Source: Paralvinella palmiformis (taxonomy: Eukaryota; Annelida; Polychaeta; Terebellida; Alvinellidae). Taken from it: DNA of 64,000 nucleotides. The position numbers and the translations under genes are program-made. The DNA is taken from positions 241,501 to 305,500 of the forward strand of contig JAODUP010000550.1 of assembly GCA_025642065.1 (NCBI GenBank), in the 5' to 3' direction. Position 1 is the stretch's first letter. Every line of letters starts with the position of its first letter. Below are positions 50,537-61,609 of the stretch, piece by piece. Under the pieces are notes generated by a model, which was given only the letters and a program-made list of their open reading frames with translations, did no database searches and had not been told where the DNA came from.

Positions 50537-52562
50537 CTAGGATTGCAATTCGTCTATTTCGTGTGGTTTTGCCAGCACATCTTTACTTCTGGTGCCACCT
50601 TTCTTTTTAGTAGCATAATCAGATTTTCTGAACACCTCATCGACATCTTCTTTGGCAACTGCCACAAAATGGACATCAGCGTTCTTGTCTTTAGTCACAC
50701 CGCCGCAACATCTTCTTTTGATGGTCAATATGATAAATGCAACAAACAGAGGAATCGGTGTGAACAGCGCGGCAAAAAAGACCACTGAAGCCGCCATGTC
50801 GCCTTCCGGTTGTGAGAAATGTTTCTGGAGCATCACTATGCCAATTCCAATGTTCTGGATTCCAGTTTCTATGGCAATGGTGATCGACCTTTTAAGGCCT
50901 TGTCTCAAAACAAAGGCAAGAAGAAAACCGAAACCGAAACCACACCAAGGTAGAAGGACTCCAGCTAGTATTATTTCTGTGTTATCATTGGCTATTTTAA
51001 AAATGTACCAGTTGGTGTACATTCCAAAGGTCATGATCCAAAGAAGGAAAATAAGAGCGACCGGTTTCAGGAGTTTCACAAAAGGCTTTGCCAATTTGGT
51101 GTTCAGTCTTTTCAAGAGAATGCCAACTATGCAAGGTCCCACAAATTCAGCAAGGGTTACTACGATTTGAAGGTAAGGTATATTCAGCGTGGTGAACTGT
51201 CTAAATATGTTAGACATGATGAATAGCCAAAGCGGCATCATACCTGAAAGAGAAGTTACTAATATTATCTGTACCGGGATAAAAACAAGTTAGATTTTTC
51301 AGTACTAGGAAGTGATAAATTCTGAATACGGGCTAAGAAAAAAGGATGTAAAATTTTAACGACCTGGCCATGTTGTTGTTAATAAGAGCCTAGTTGGAAT
51401 AATTATAATGAAATTTATCTTTTGTTTTCGTTGATGAATTTCAACTTCTATACATACCAAATGCGAGAACGAGACTAATGAATGTCATAGTCAGACTGAG
51501 GTTGACGTCTCCACCCAGTAAAATAGTCCAGGAATTACTTGGACCGCCGCCTGGAGAACAGGCCAGTAGTAAAAGTCCAACGCCGTAGGAAAGATCTATG
51601 CGTAATATATACACAAACGCAGTGCCAAGCTGTAAGATGTAATGACAGCTAGTTAGGAGACTATAATAGCTGCAATTTGAGATGATAATCTGTCGAAAAA
51701 AATAACTTCTTATTTGGCGATGCCGGATGAAATAAACATGGTACGGCGTCTTAGCCCTTTATTTACGCGTATTTTGTAGAATAATGATTACTTGTTTCGA
51801 AGAAGTCGAGCGGATGGTGATCAAGATGGAAATTCGCTCCATAGAATAAAATAGTACGTATAGTAAATTTGTAACGAGGCTGACTTCCAAATAAATGAAC
51901 GAAATGGCAGGAAGTGATCCAGCACTTACCAGCGGCATTATCAAGAACTGGCTACACAGTCCAATGGCGGGCGCTATTGGCTTCTTGGCATAGGAGAGCG
52001 TGATGTCCATTTCCAACTGGCAGCCGAAAGCGAAGTTCAGCAGACCAACCATAATGTGTATAACAATGTGATTCAAGGCTTTCTCCATGCCGACATTTCG
52101 CAATACTACTACAGGATATCTGATGGAAAGTGTACCATTACCGTCAGTGGTTACATTCAATTCATTATAATCATTATTAGAAGATTTGGGATAATCCAAC
52201 GACGAGTTTGAGTGTAGCTGAATATCGAAGACTAACTCTGTCCTTCCTAGTCGTAATGCTCCAACTAATACCGTTACGGTTGTGACGTCACAGTGCCGGG
52301 ATATATTCTTCGAATACGTCTCGTAGTCGAAGAAGGATGAGCTGGTGGAAACAATGACGTCATAAATATGGATGATTCGGACATCAGACGAGGTAACTAT
52401 GACGTCACTGACGTTGGCGATTCTCATTGGCCATGTTAGATTGACCGTATTCGCCGTATCCTCCTTCATGACCAACGTGTCTGGATCAAACGTCATATTC
52501 ATAGCGGATGCGAGAGAAAAGATTAGACAGAAGCAAATATTAACAGAACTCATTGTAAACAT
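50537..52562 (-). CDS. SLC10-family (bile-acid/sodium symporter-like) transporter, 3 exons, 503 aa
   Basis: Exons 51930-52562, 51458-51629 and 50537-51243 join in phase 0 then 1 with GTAAGT and GTATGT donors. The N-terminus has a signal peptide (ICFCLIFSLASA). An ectodomain of about 140 residues with several N-glycosylation sites follows (NMT, NLT, NVS, NIS, NSS, NVT, NGT). The membrane core carries family signatures: LLNFAFGCQLEMD, KPIAPAIGLCSQFLIMPL, CSPGGGPSNSW, GDVNLSLTMTFISLVLAFGM and ETGIQNIGIGIVMLQ. The Glu and Gln of ETGIQN match sodium-binding positions of the family. A cysteine pair and a charged cytoplasmic tail end the protein. Known: SLC10 members carry bile acids or sulphated steroids with sodium across plasma membranes. 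The long ectodomain is like the orphan SLC10A3/SLC10A5 branch, so the substrate is unknown. MSSVNICF three codons downstream is an equally possible start. Confidence 0.92.
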
Positions 52563-53118
52563 CTGTGCCTGATGGCGAACTTTCTGATGCCGAGATGTAA
52601 ATCCGCTTAACTAATTTATGTTACCTTTTCCTAGCAACTGTTGCTTTTACCAAGTATACCTGTGACGAATCAAGTGTGGTCCATTGTCCTGTTAACAAAC
52701 TGCACGTTGGCTTCACGCGGGAATTAATTAAGTCTTCAGTAAGCCGAAAAGTGTTGCACCTGCCTGCTCATTGGTTTGTATAGGTGTAAATAATAAGCGA
52801 ACTTATGTCGAACTATTTTTAAAACGCTTGCTTGATTTTGGGGGAGATAAGCAATGAGTCTTAAAGGAACAGCTCACCCTCAGATAAGCTTACTTAAATA
52901 TGTAATGCTTATAATAGTAAACACAAATTTCAAAATGATAATCACGAACTGTACATGATGTCATAGATATAAGGAAAGAATCCAAATTATTGGAGGGCCA
53001 CCATTAAGGCTGCACCGGATACCCGATCCGAAGGCGCGAAGGAAAAAGGTCAAGTGCTCTGACGTCACCTGACCCAGGAGTCCATTGATGTACATAGTTC
53101 ACATAGACACCAGTTAGT
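52563..53118. other. Upstream region of the SLC10 gene
   Basis: The promoter is expected here, but no core element stands out. From about 52862, AAAGGAACAGCTCACCCTCA begins what looks like a dispersed repeat, and TGACGTCA occurs at about 53061. Confidence 0.3.
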
Positions 53119-53120
53119 TA

Positions 53121-53492
53121 GTGAGCTCCGGTGGCCTAGCGGTTAAGCACCCGGCACTTGGTGCCAACGATCGCAGGTTCGAACCCCATAAGAGGTCGAA
53201 ACTTTTCCAGGGATTAATTTCTCGGCTCACTACATCGTGGGTGGTTGACCACGTTAAATGGCGCTGCCGTCTCCACTGAATTATTTAAAATAAAGGGGGA
53301 CGTTAAAAACCCCCTGAGGACGTAAAACACTCCGGCAGGGGTATTTCGGCTCCATCTTTCCGTACTGCTCCCCTATGAGTGGTGGGGGAGGAGTTTTCTC
53401 AACCACTCCAACATAGAGGCTGTGCTGATTAAGCGACAGCCTGGGGATTCTCCAAGTGCCGGGTGCTTAACCGCTAGGCCACCGGAGCTCAC
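53121..53492 (+). mobile_element. SINE-1 fold-back copy with perfect 40-bp inverted ends
   Basis: A plus-strand SINE-1 copy runs from its head (GTGAGCTCCGGTGGCCTAGC at 53121) to the GGGGATTCTCC segment near 53452. There the usual CCGAACA end is replaced by an exact inverse copy of the first 40 bp of the head (53453-53492). The arms 53121-53160 and 53453-53492 are perfectly complementary. About 13 bp (GACCACCCTC part) is missing in the body. No target-site duplication was seen. Confidence 0.85.
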
Positions 53493-53512
53493 TGGACATA
53501 TATATATATATA

Positions 53513-53590
53513 TATAGGAACCAAAGTTCAGGATCAATTTAGTTCTAGTATATTGGTAACACCACATGTAAGTGTTTACATGGTAAAAAT
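53513..53590 (+). repeat. Direct repeat, first copy, after (TA)n
   Basis: A (TA)n tract is followed by AAAGTTCAGGATCA and GTATATTGGTAACACCACAT. It is about 90% identical to 54157-54233, which also follows (TA)n. Confidence 0.75.
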
Positions 53591-54104
53591 AGGGGAAGCC
53601 TAACCACAAGGCGGTTTTAGCTAAAGAGGCATTTGATTATATAAAGTGGTGGATCATAGTCTTTTGCGCATCCCCATGTAAGAGTATATTTTCTAATCAT
53701 CAAAGGTGTGTTTATATTGCACTGTCCAGTAGGAGTCTTGAAACGAATGTATTTGCTTAGCTCCACCCAGCAGGGGTCAGACCCTGTATTTACTTTCACA
53801 ACCCTGCTGGGTACTAAACCAATGACATATGGTAAGTTTACAAAATCTCTCTAATGGTTATTAAAACAGTTAGGTCTGGGAAAAGGCTATAGTAGTCACA
53901 ATTTGAGGAGAGGAGGGGCAAACTTTGGTTCCAGATTGGCATTCCCCGTGAGATGATAAATTAATTAATTCCTAAATAGCAATATCTCTATATAGATTAC
54001 AGGTATGCGATATGGTGGTGTCACAGTGAGGGGCGGAGCTCATGATTTCCACACCACTTTAATTGATTAAATGCTCACTTGGGGTGCCAGAGTCAGTGTG
54101 CCTA

Positions 54105-54110
<6 letters not shown>

Positions 54111-54159
<49 letters not shown>

Positions 54160-54233
54160 CAAAGCTCTGGATCATTATGGTTCCAGTATATTGGTAACAC
54201 CACATGTAAGTGTTAACATTGTAAAAATGGTAA
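54111..54233 (+). repeat. (TA)n plus direct repeat, second copy
   Basis: The 47-bp TA run is followed by the second copy of the segment at 53513-53590. The arrangement suggests two copies of one element that carries or ends in (TA)n, or a duplication of the whole interval. Confidence 0.75.
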
Positions 54234-54235
54234 AT

Positions 54236-54405
54236 TAATTTCTAGGTTTAATATTTTTGTAGGAAACTTCAATTCCTAATTTCTCAATTCCAATTGAAAA
54301 TTTCTCAATTCCAATTCCAATTCATTTGTTTTTAAAATAATCAATTCCAGAATTGGAATTGACTATCAATTCCAATTCCGGAATTGAATTGACCCCGTGT
54401 CTGAT
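54236..54405. repeat. AATTCC-rich inverted-repeat segment
   Basis: Multiple CAATTCCAATTCC motifs and their complements (GGAATTGGAATTG) can fold on each other. The segment resembles the end of a non-autonomous DNA transposon. It abuts the truncated RT fragment at 54406. Confidence 0.5.
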
Positions 54406-55062
54406 ATATATATCGTTGTATTATATGTAAATGATATAATATTAACATTAGCTGCTTTGGGAAGATCATTTATATAAATTACAAAATGAAAGAGGATCCA
54501 ATATTGAGCCTGAGTTCTATTCTTTCAAACCATTTATTGGCTATGCCACATACACCATATCTTTTTAGATTATGTATAAAATATATTCTGACTAATCGTG
54601 TAAAAAGAATTATTGAGATCACGGAATGTCGCCAAAGTTTTATTATTAAGACAATGGTTGTTTTCTGTCTGCATAATGGTTTAATAAATGTATAATTGGA
54701 TGAACGGTCGAATGGTTGGCTCGGAAATCGTATTAGTGTTCGTATAACAAGTTATGGAAAGTGAAATATTCCATCAATTTGTTGCACACTATTCTTTCTA
54801 TTAATGTAGAAAAGGCCGAATAAAGACTTACATGTCGAAAATTGTTTATTTCGGTTGGATCAGAAACTATATAGATACGAAACACTTCAGCGCATTTTAG
54901 CCCATCTGAAAATATGCCAGTTTCCGATGATTGGATACTAATTTCATTTATTTTATTCATGAGGAATTTGGAAGAGATTTCGTCTGGTCGATAACGTAAT
55001 TTTGGCTTAAGACGCTTTGTTATGCCAACAACATCCTCAGCCTCAACCGGGTCTAGAAACAT
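54406..55062 (-). mobile_element. Reverse transcriptase fragment of a second non-LTR family
   Basis: The minus strand gives DPVEAEDVVGITKRLKPK, SSKFLMNKI, ETGIFSDGLKCAEVFRIYIV, DPTEINNFRHVSLYSAFSTL and IERIVCNKLMEYFTFHNLLY. Further on, in broken frames, come RYGVCGIANKWFE and a degraded GSxxxLFxxYINDLPKAANV ending just before the YADD site. It is the finger and palm part of a Jockey/RTE-like RT, distinct from the 47-48.9 kb element. Stops and frameshifts make it a relic. Confidence 0.8.
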
Positions 55063-55454
55063 GGTGTGGTCATGATGGTCTGGTAAGTATTTATCACATC
55101 ATTTGTGACCTGGCGGAACGTTATGACTAATGTTGGCTCCAAATGATGGTGAAAAATAGAATAAATGGCTAGTTTGGATTTATCATAAATATTTTTATCA
55201 TCTATTTTGAACGATTATGCGAAATTTGACTTATCGATCTGCTTGCCGGTAGCAAAATAATGGCGACTACGCGTGGGTCTGAAAATGTATGTAACTAACC
55301 ACATGTATTATATCAAAATATAATTCTGGCTGGTGGTGGAAGACCGCGTTAGCGAATTTCTGCGGAGGTAAATATTCTGTCTGTGATGATTATCGGATAC
55401 GTTTGGTTTCATCTTTGCACCCCTCTTGCTTTAATTCGAAAGCAATTTTTGCCA

Positions 55455-55456
<2 letters not shown>

Positions 55457-55531
<75 letters not shown>
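55457..55531. repeat. (AT)n microsatellite, about 37 units
   Basis: The longest AT run in the window. Confidence 0.95.
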
Positions 55532-55532
<1 letters not shown>

Positions 55533-55671
55533 GACATACGTGCATAATATCAACTTTCTTTCCGTCACCCTTTGAAAGACTTGCTTATCTCTCCTAAGTT
55601 TCCACTCCAACCGATCATTTGTTGATGACCTTTGCATCGTATCTGGACTATAAGTTTGCATCAACCCCGGA

Positions 55672-55872
55672 TGATGATGATGATGATGCTGATTGGTGTT
55701 TTACGGTCAATTGTGTGAACATGGTAGGCTAAATAGGCCGAGCGACCTCCAAAGGTAATGAGGCGAAGTCAAAGATGAAACACCCTTCAGATATGCACAC
55801 GCCGAGGTTCGAACATGTGTGGAAATGATCTGTGGTCCAACACGTTACCGCTAGACCACGGAGCCGCCCTCG
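55672..55872 (-). mobile_element. SINE-2 copy, subfamily A
   Basis: Reverse orientation with (GAT)n at the low end, TTTTACGGTCAATTGTGTG, AGGCCGAGCGACCTCC and the head with GAGGTTCGAACATGTG. Confidence 0.85.
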
Positions 55873-55909
55873 GTCGATTGTTTTCGAAGATATTGCCGCA
55901 GTAGAATTG

Positions 55910-55911
<2 letters not shown>

Positions 55912-55945
<34 letters not shown>

Positions 55946-55962
55946 TACTACTACTATTACTA
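55912..55962. repeat. (TTA)n(CTA)n microsatellite
   Basis: A TTA run followed by CTA/TTA units. Confidence 0.9.
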
Positions 55963-56099
55963 CGTTTGATTTACAATTCAGTTCGATAAAATGCTTAGCT
56001 AAAAGTTTTGGCTTCGTTGAGAAATAGTGCATATTTATTGGTTATTCGAATACTATGTAAATAGGTGATTAGCTAAGTAGTACATAGGTAAAGAGAGTC

Positions 56100-56164
56100 T
56101 AGCAATAACGTCTAACAATAACGTCTAAAAATAACGTCTAAAAATAATGTCTAACAATAACGTC
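56100..56164. repeat. 13-bp tandem repeat, five copies
   Basis: Unit TAACAATAACGTC repeated five times with one or two changes per copy. A sixth, broken copy follows. Confidence 0.85.
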
Positions 56165-56544
56165 TAACAATGCCAATAAACGTCTATCACCCCAATAATG
56201 GATGGTTGCTCTGATCTAAATCAAGGATGATTCAATCTAGTCAAGGTCACAGATAATGCTGATATACTCGACCCTCCAGCAGTATTTTAATAATAACTAG
56301 ACACGATTGAGTACAGGTTGGTGATATTAATCATAGAGATGGGTTCAGGGAATTCAACTGATTGATCATTTTGATCATTGATAGTTCAGGTATTCCGTTG
56401 AAACACAAACAGCCCCGATATATCCAATGAGCTATTTCAAACATTTCTGAGCTGGCAAATCCGTTGTTAGGATGATACGATTTAAACTATGCTACCCATG
56501 CCAGCTGCTGATCTAGACCATCATACACGCATGCACACATGCAC

Positions 56545-56581
56545 GCGCGCGCGCGCGCGCACACACACACATACACACACA

Positions 56582-56612
<31 letters not shown>
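56545..56612. repeat. (CG)n(CA)n microsatellite
   Basis: An alternating CG tract runs directly into a long CA tract, a purine-pyrimidine alternation of about 65 bp. Confidence 0.9.
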
Positions 56613-57054
56613 GGCCGCTCAACAGATCAGAAAGCTGTGTGTTCAGACACCAGGGCGTGGGATGGATATATATATTTGTGGTAATAATAATCATCTTTTT
56701 CGGAAATAGTCTGAACTGGGATGTCGTTCATACCTTTTCAGAACCAGGTCATAAAATAGTGTAAGACAATTCGAGAAAGAAATAACTTTCGACCAGAAAA
56801 CAAAGGATTCCTACAGAAGTAGGAGTCGAGGGAAGAAACAAAAGGGATGCCAGCTAAAAAGCGACTTTAGCTATCAATTCAAATGATCTTTTAGCCATTG
56901 CTTTTGCGTTCTTTAAGTGTCATATTTCAGTTGACCCACGACTGATTGAAGAATTACTTTTTTGAGATGGTAGAGGGAAGTTCGGCCTACTGATATTGCT
57001 CAGTGATTCCAGGAAAACACGTGTATGTAGCGAAACCTATATTCCCTAAAAGTA

Positions 57055-57210
57055 TTATTCCAAATGGGACTAAATCAATTCAAGTACTTCACCTGATAGA
57101 TCAAACATATATTTCAAGGTAGAGAGACGTACACTATTACCAGTTCTAACAAATGCAACAGACAGGACCAGAGGACGTAGTAGTGGCTTATCTTACCTTG
57201 ATCAGTTGAC

Positions 57211-57300
<90 letters not shown>

Positions 57301-57385
57301 TCATTATTTACCTGAGACGAGGCTGTTTCAGTGCTGTGACAAGGTTTATAAAGTAATTGTTCATCACAACAGATTTGGTACAAAC
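57055..57385 (-). mobile_element. CR1/L2-like RT fragment containing an expanded (AAT)n tract
   Basis: Positions 57068-57208 align with 48184-48315 of the larger LINE, and 57300-57372 with 48318-48385 (the GAGGCTGTTTCAGTGCTGTGAC segment). Between them, where the other copy has CATCATAATATCATT, this copy has about 30 AAT units (57210-57300). It is the RT region around the VRVKNDI..LLDLSAAFD segment. Confidence 0.85.
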
Positions 57386-57399
57386 ACCAGTACCTTATT

Positions 57400-58510
57400 T
57401 TTCTAACCAGTTTACTGCCAATGCAATTGTTAATGCATCTTTTCGGCTTAGATATAAATCTATAACGAAATATTAATTTTCATAATCTGTATAACATAGC
57501 TGGTTGATCAGAATGTTGTGGTCCCATATATCAGTACGTTATCTAAACATTCAATCCTTCACGAATATAGCCATAATTTTGGCTGATTATGTTGCATTGC
57601 AAGGTAACGATTTATTAGCGTTCACCTAAACGTGGCTTGGGACTAACATTGGTCAGCTTACTATAAATGAATTGATTTCTAAAGGTTGTAAGTTTAAGCA
57701 TAGTCGTCGTATATCGTAAAAAAAACAACGTTGCAGACCAGTTAGTGGTATCGGTATACTTTAGACTGACTGTTAAGGTGAGTAAGTCAGAGACAAGTGA
57801 GACATAAAGATTTTGAAAAGATGGGCATGTACCATAACACAGCAACAGTTACAGTTATAATTCTATTGTGTATCACTTACTACTTATAAGAAAATGGCTT
57901 GAAAAACTCATTGATATTTTATGATTGGTTTATATACTTAGATAACCTAGTCATTATTCAAAATTTTGCATAATATTGATATTTTGGCGTCCCACTGATT
58001 GACTCAGCGTCGCAATGGTACGACTCAAAACGGAGGTCACGCATAAGATTTGGTCATCTCTAAGGGCTCGAGCTTCAACACAGTAGACATTTCTTCTCCG
58101 TGTAATCCTTGTCTCGGTAGCAATAAAGGTAAATCATTCGGCGATCATCTGGCTGTAGGGTTCGTCATTAACATAGAAATATTCGATTGGATACGAAGAA
58201 AAAAGGCGCACAAAAAGTATCGGGGCATACAGATTTACAGTTATAGTAAATTTTGATTGGACGTGACAGCAAGGTTGATGAAGTGATAGAAGAAGTCGGA
58301 GGAAAGCATAGAGGGCCTGGCGCCAAACGTTTTAACGGTGTACTTTGATATATAGAGGATAGTATGCGAAACTTTTAAAAGGCTGTTAGTCGAGTAGAAG
58401 AGGTATGTCTCTTCTACGATGATTTAGGAATGTGGAAGAGATCAACAGAAACTCTTCAAACTAACCAGGAACTTGATGGACAGTAATTCTAATATAGATC
58501 TATTACATTT
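57400..58510. other. No gene seen
   Basis: Short open frames only. Some stretches could be further LINE relics but none can be named. Confidence 0.4.
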
Positions 58511-58513
58511 TAC

Positions 58514-58690
58514 CACTGCTGAATTCGTGGCGGACTAAGTTCAGCAATTAATTCACGAGGAACACAACAGTCATCAGGAATAAGATCTTTTCTGATTGCC
58601 CAAATAATACCTGCAATATCACCATGGATGTGAATATTGTGTTTAACGGGGAAATGCTTGAGATGTTACGACCAGCTTCTCGGTTCGGGC
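58514..58690 (-). pseudogene. Unidentified coding-like relic
   Basis: One minus-strand frame reads HLKHFPVKHNIHIHGDIAG, then IIWAIRKDLIPDDCCVPREL and IAELSPPRIQQW before a stop. The amino-acid mix is protein-like and non-repetitive. An in-frame stop lies just upstream, at WS*HLK. No family was recognised; it may be a piece of a transposon protein or of a dead gene. Confidence 0.3.
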
Positions 58691-58959
58691 CAAGGAGGTA
58701 ATTGCTAAGTCTCCGAACAAGTTATGCCACTTAGATCAACTGCTGCCACTGTCATTATATATAGGTAGGTGGCTAAGTCGGCGATCCGGTTTTGTTTAAA
58801 ACGAGCTATCATAACTACTGAAGTGCTTAGAATTTTCCTTAGGCCTAAGATATTCTTAACTTAGGCCAAGTTGTACTTCCATGAACGAACTTAGTGTGTT
58901 TCATTCGAGGATAAAAGATCACCAGGTGTGCGGGTTTATGTTTTGTTCAGTTTATAGTA

Positions 58960-59665
58960 GCCAGACCTGGGGCAAATACATTTCGAATGTATCTAAATAA
59001 GTTACAGTTACTTTGAAATGTGTTCAGATACAGTTACGTATCTAGATACATAATTTATGAATGTATCTAGATAAATTACTGTTACATTCTAAATGTGTGT
59101 AGATACATTTACGCTTAAGTTTTGTGTGCGAAGTATATATTGTAATTAGGTGTATATTTGTGCGTGCAAGAACATGACAAGACTAGTCAATATTGTTCAG
59201 GTTTATTTATTTTCAGTTATAACATTTATATGGTCATATTGATTCACATATTGTCAACTGTAATACAAACGAGCTACTTAGAGTTAATTTTTATGAACAT
59301 GAGGGGGTCGAGTGTATTGTCTTACAGTGAGCATCGGTTAGGATGAAATATCTTACCAACTACACTGAATATGAGACAATTACCATAGCTATCCTAATGA
59401 TTTGTATTAAAGGCCATTCAATTAATTGTCAGGGTTATATAGTATTAATGATAATCTTTATTAGTGTTAAAATATGAAATTACAGATATGAGTATTTAAA
59501 ATAATCATGTATCTAAAATGTTTCGGAAATGTATCTGAAATTCATATACATTTGCAATTTATCTAGATAAGTAACAGTTACACTGGAAATATTGACTGAT
59601 GCATCTAGATACATGTCAGTTACATTGAAAACAGTATCTAGATATAATGTAGCTAGATAGAAAAG
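58960..59665. mobile_element. Probable non-autonomous DNA transposon
   Basis: Both ends are rich in TATCTAGATA/GTATCTAGATAC and CAGTTAC motifs (58975-59115 and 59510-59660) arranged in inverted sense around an AT-rich core without a coding frame. The left end begins near CAGACCTGGGGCAAATAC. Superfamily and exact ends are not resolved. Confidence 0.45.
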
Positions 59666-59669
59666 CTAG

Positions 59670-60880
59670 TTCCGTGGAGACCTACTTGAAGAAGACCTAC
59701 GGGAAGAAGCCTAAAGTCCACACGGATGAACATTATACATAAAGATGAGAAACGTTGAGTCACTCCACTGAAGTGTTCGTAATATGGATCAAATCTGTAT
59801 TACCTTTGTGTCAGCTAGCAAACTAAGATCCAGTGCTACTAGTTAAAACTACTGTCAAAAAGTACTGAGATGTGGAAGCCCTTTAAAGGGTTTGCATGAA
59901 AATGTTGCTACGACATGAACAATGCAATCAGACCTTCAGGATGTTCAAATAATCGAACGCGCAATTTAAATTTACAACAAACGGCTATATTATATCGATA
60001 AAATAGATGGACCCCATTATACATGAGCCATTTATAATTAGCCATTAGACGTATGAGATCCTGAATTTATATTGCTGTGCTGATTACCGAAGGTTATATA
60101 GGATCCGAACTTAAATACTAAAACCTTATGCTGCTAAGACTGGAGTTTATTGCATTAAAATTAAATTCACTAAGCTCTGTCATAGTTGTGTTATTTGCTT
60201 TACAATAATATACGGAGATCTAAAACTCGAAGACACCTTCATTCCTTAAACTATTCACGGGTACGATTATCAATTAGTACACAACTATTTTTTTACATAA
60301 TAAACACATTTCCCCCCCAGTTTTAGAAATATGGCGCCTTATTGCATGAAAAACTTTGGTGTGATAATAATAGAGATCCATACAATAGCTACACATTGTT
60401 GTTAAGCACATTTTTGCATGCTGTACAGTGTTGTACTCTTTACAATATTGGCATACCTGTTGGTACGTTCCTTCTAACAAGCCGAATACAATCATTCTAG
60501 AAGTGTTTATTGACAGACAGAACTCTTTAAAGCATCACACAATCATCCTTTACTACAGCATCATTGTTTATTTTAATAGAAAGTTTATCATGGTTTGTAT
60601 TACGAAATAATATAAATTATCTTAACCTTTTTACTGTGTGTACAAGTAGAAAATATGTCAGTATCAGCAGTAAATAAAATACATTTCGATTCATTTGATA
60701 TGTTACTAATATAATTTATATATAATTCAAACACTATTTGTGATTCTTCTGGCACACGACACTAGATACTTGCTTTATTAGATTCTGAACCATAACGATA
60801 AATCTTAAATATGAAAATGTCATGATTAATAGTTTCGAATGCTTCTTTAAACACGTAAATACCTCTGTAGTGGGTTCCCC
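59670..60880. other. No gene seen
   Basis: AT-rich DNA with short, unconvincing open frames on both strands. Confidence 0.4.
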
Positions 60881-60884
60881 TCTT

Positions 60885-61600
60885 TTAATCTGCCATATCT
60901 AGTGGATCCAATACTACAGAAAAAATCTCCAGATCAGCAAAATGGCCGTCCTTTCAACTGCCCCGTATTTCATATTTAAAATCACTTTAGCTGAAAGAGA
61001 TGGTTTCTCTAAACATGCGTTAATGTCAACAGGGAAGTGATCATAGGACAAGGAAGATACAAACATACCCTTGATCAAATTACGACGTTCGTGGAAGATG
61101 ACAAGATCTAAGATGTAAAATGTGTGCTTTCGTCTATATGCAATCTATTATTGGCTGATCTGAGAATATCAGCCAATTGTCTGGTATCGGTATCAACCTA
61201 GCAATCCAAGTGTATATTGAAATCACCTAAGATCAATATATCGTCACCGTTGGTACCGAGGAGAATTGACAAATTCCGAAAAGCTTTGATATAATCTGCA
61301 GCTTATCCAAGCTGCATGATGGAATCAATATCCAGCTGGAGTGACACGGCATAAGAAACCTTTCTGGCTTGAACCGTTACCAATCATCCGACTTCCCGCA
61401 ATAACAAAGCCACCGATATCGACATCATATACTTCGTCAGATTTATTACAGATCGATCGATAATTTAAAAGACCAATGCTTACATTTTCTACATGCACTT
61501 CTGTGCCATCAGATGATATTATTGGCACGGTGATCAAATTACTTCCATTAAACCCTGTCTGTTTTGGATGTGGTGTGGACGCATGGATACACAAACGTCC
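60885..61600 (-). mobile_element. Endonuclease-domain fragment of a CR1-like LINE
   Basis: The minus strand from 61594 reads a frame with VENVSIGLLNYRSICNKSDE, a shorter-than-usual IGGFVIAGSRMIGNG stretch where LINEs have a TETWL motif, and CRVTPAGY. Past stops, TDTRQLADILRSAN follows after a GDF-like segment near 61230. These are the start and middle of an apurinic endonuclease (EN) domain. It is broken by stop codons and lies apart from any RT. Confidence 0.75.
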
Positions 61601-61609
61601 TCACTAGGA

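Noticed and set aside
50652..51170. 172-codon plus-strand open frame
   Set aside because: It is the shadow of SLC10 exon 3 on the opposite strand.
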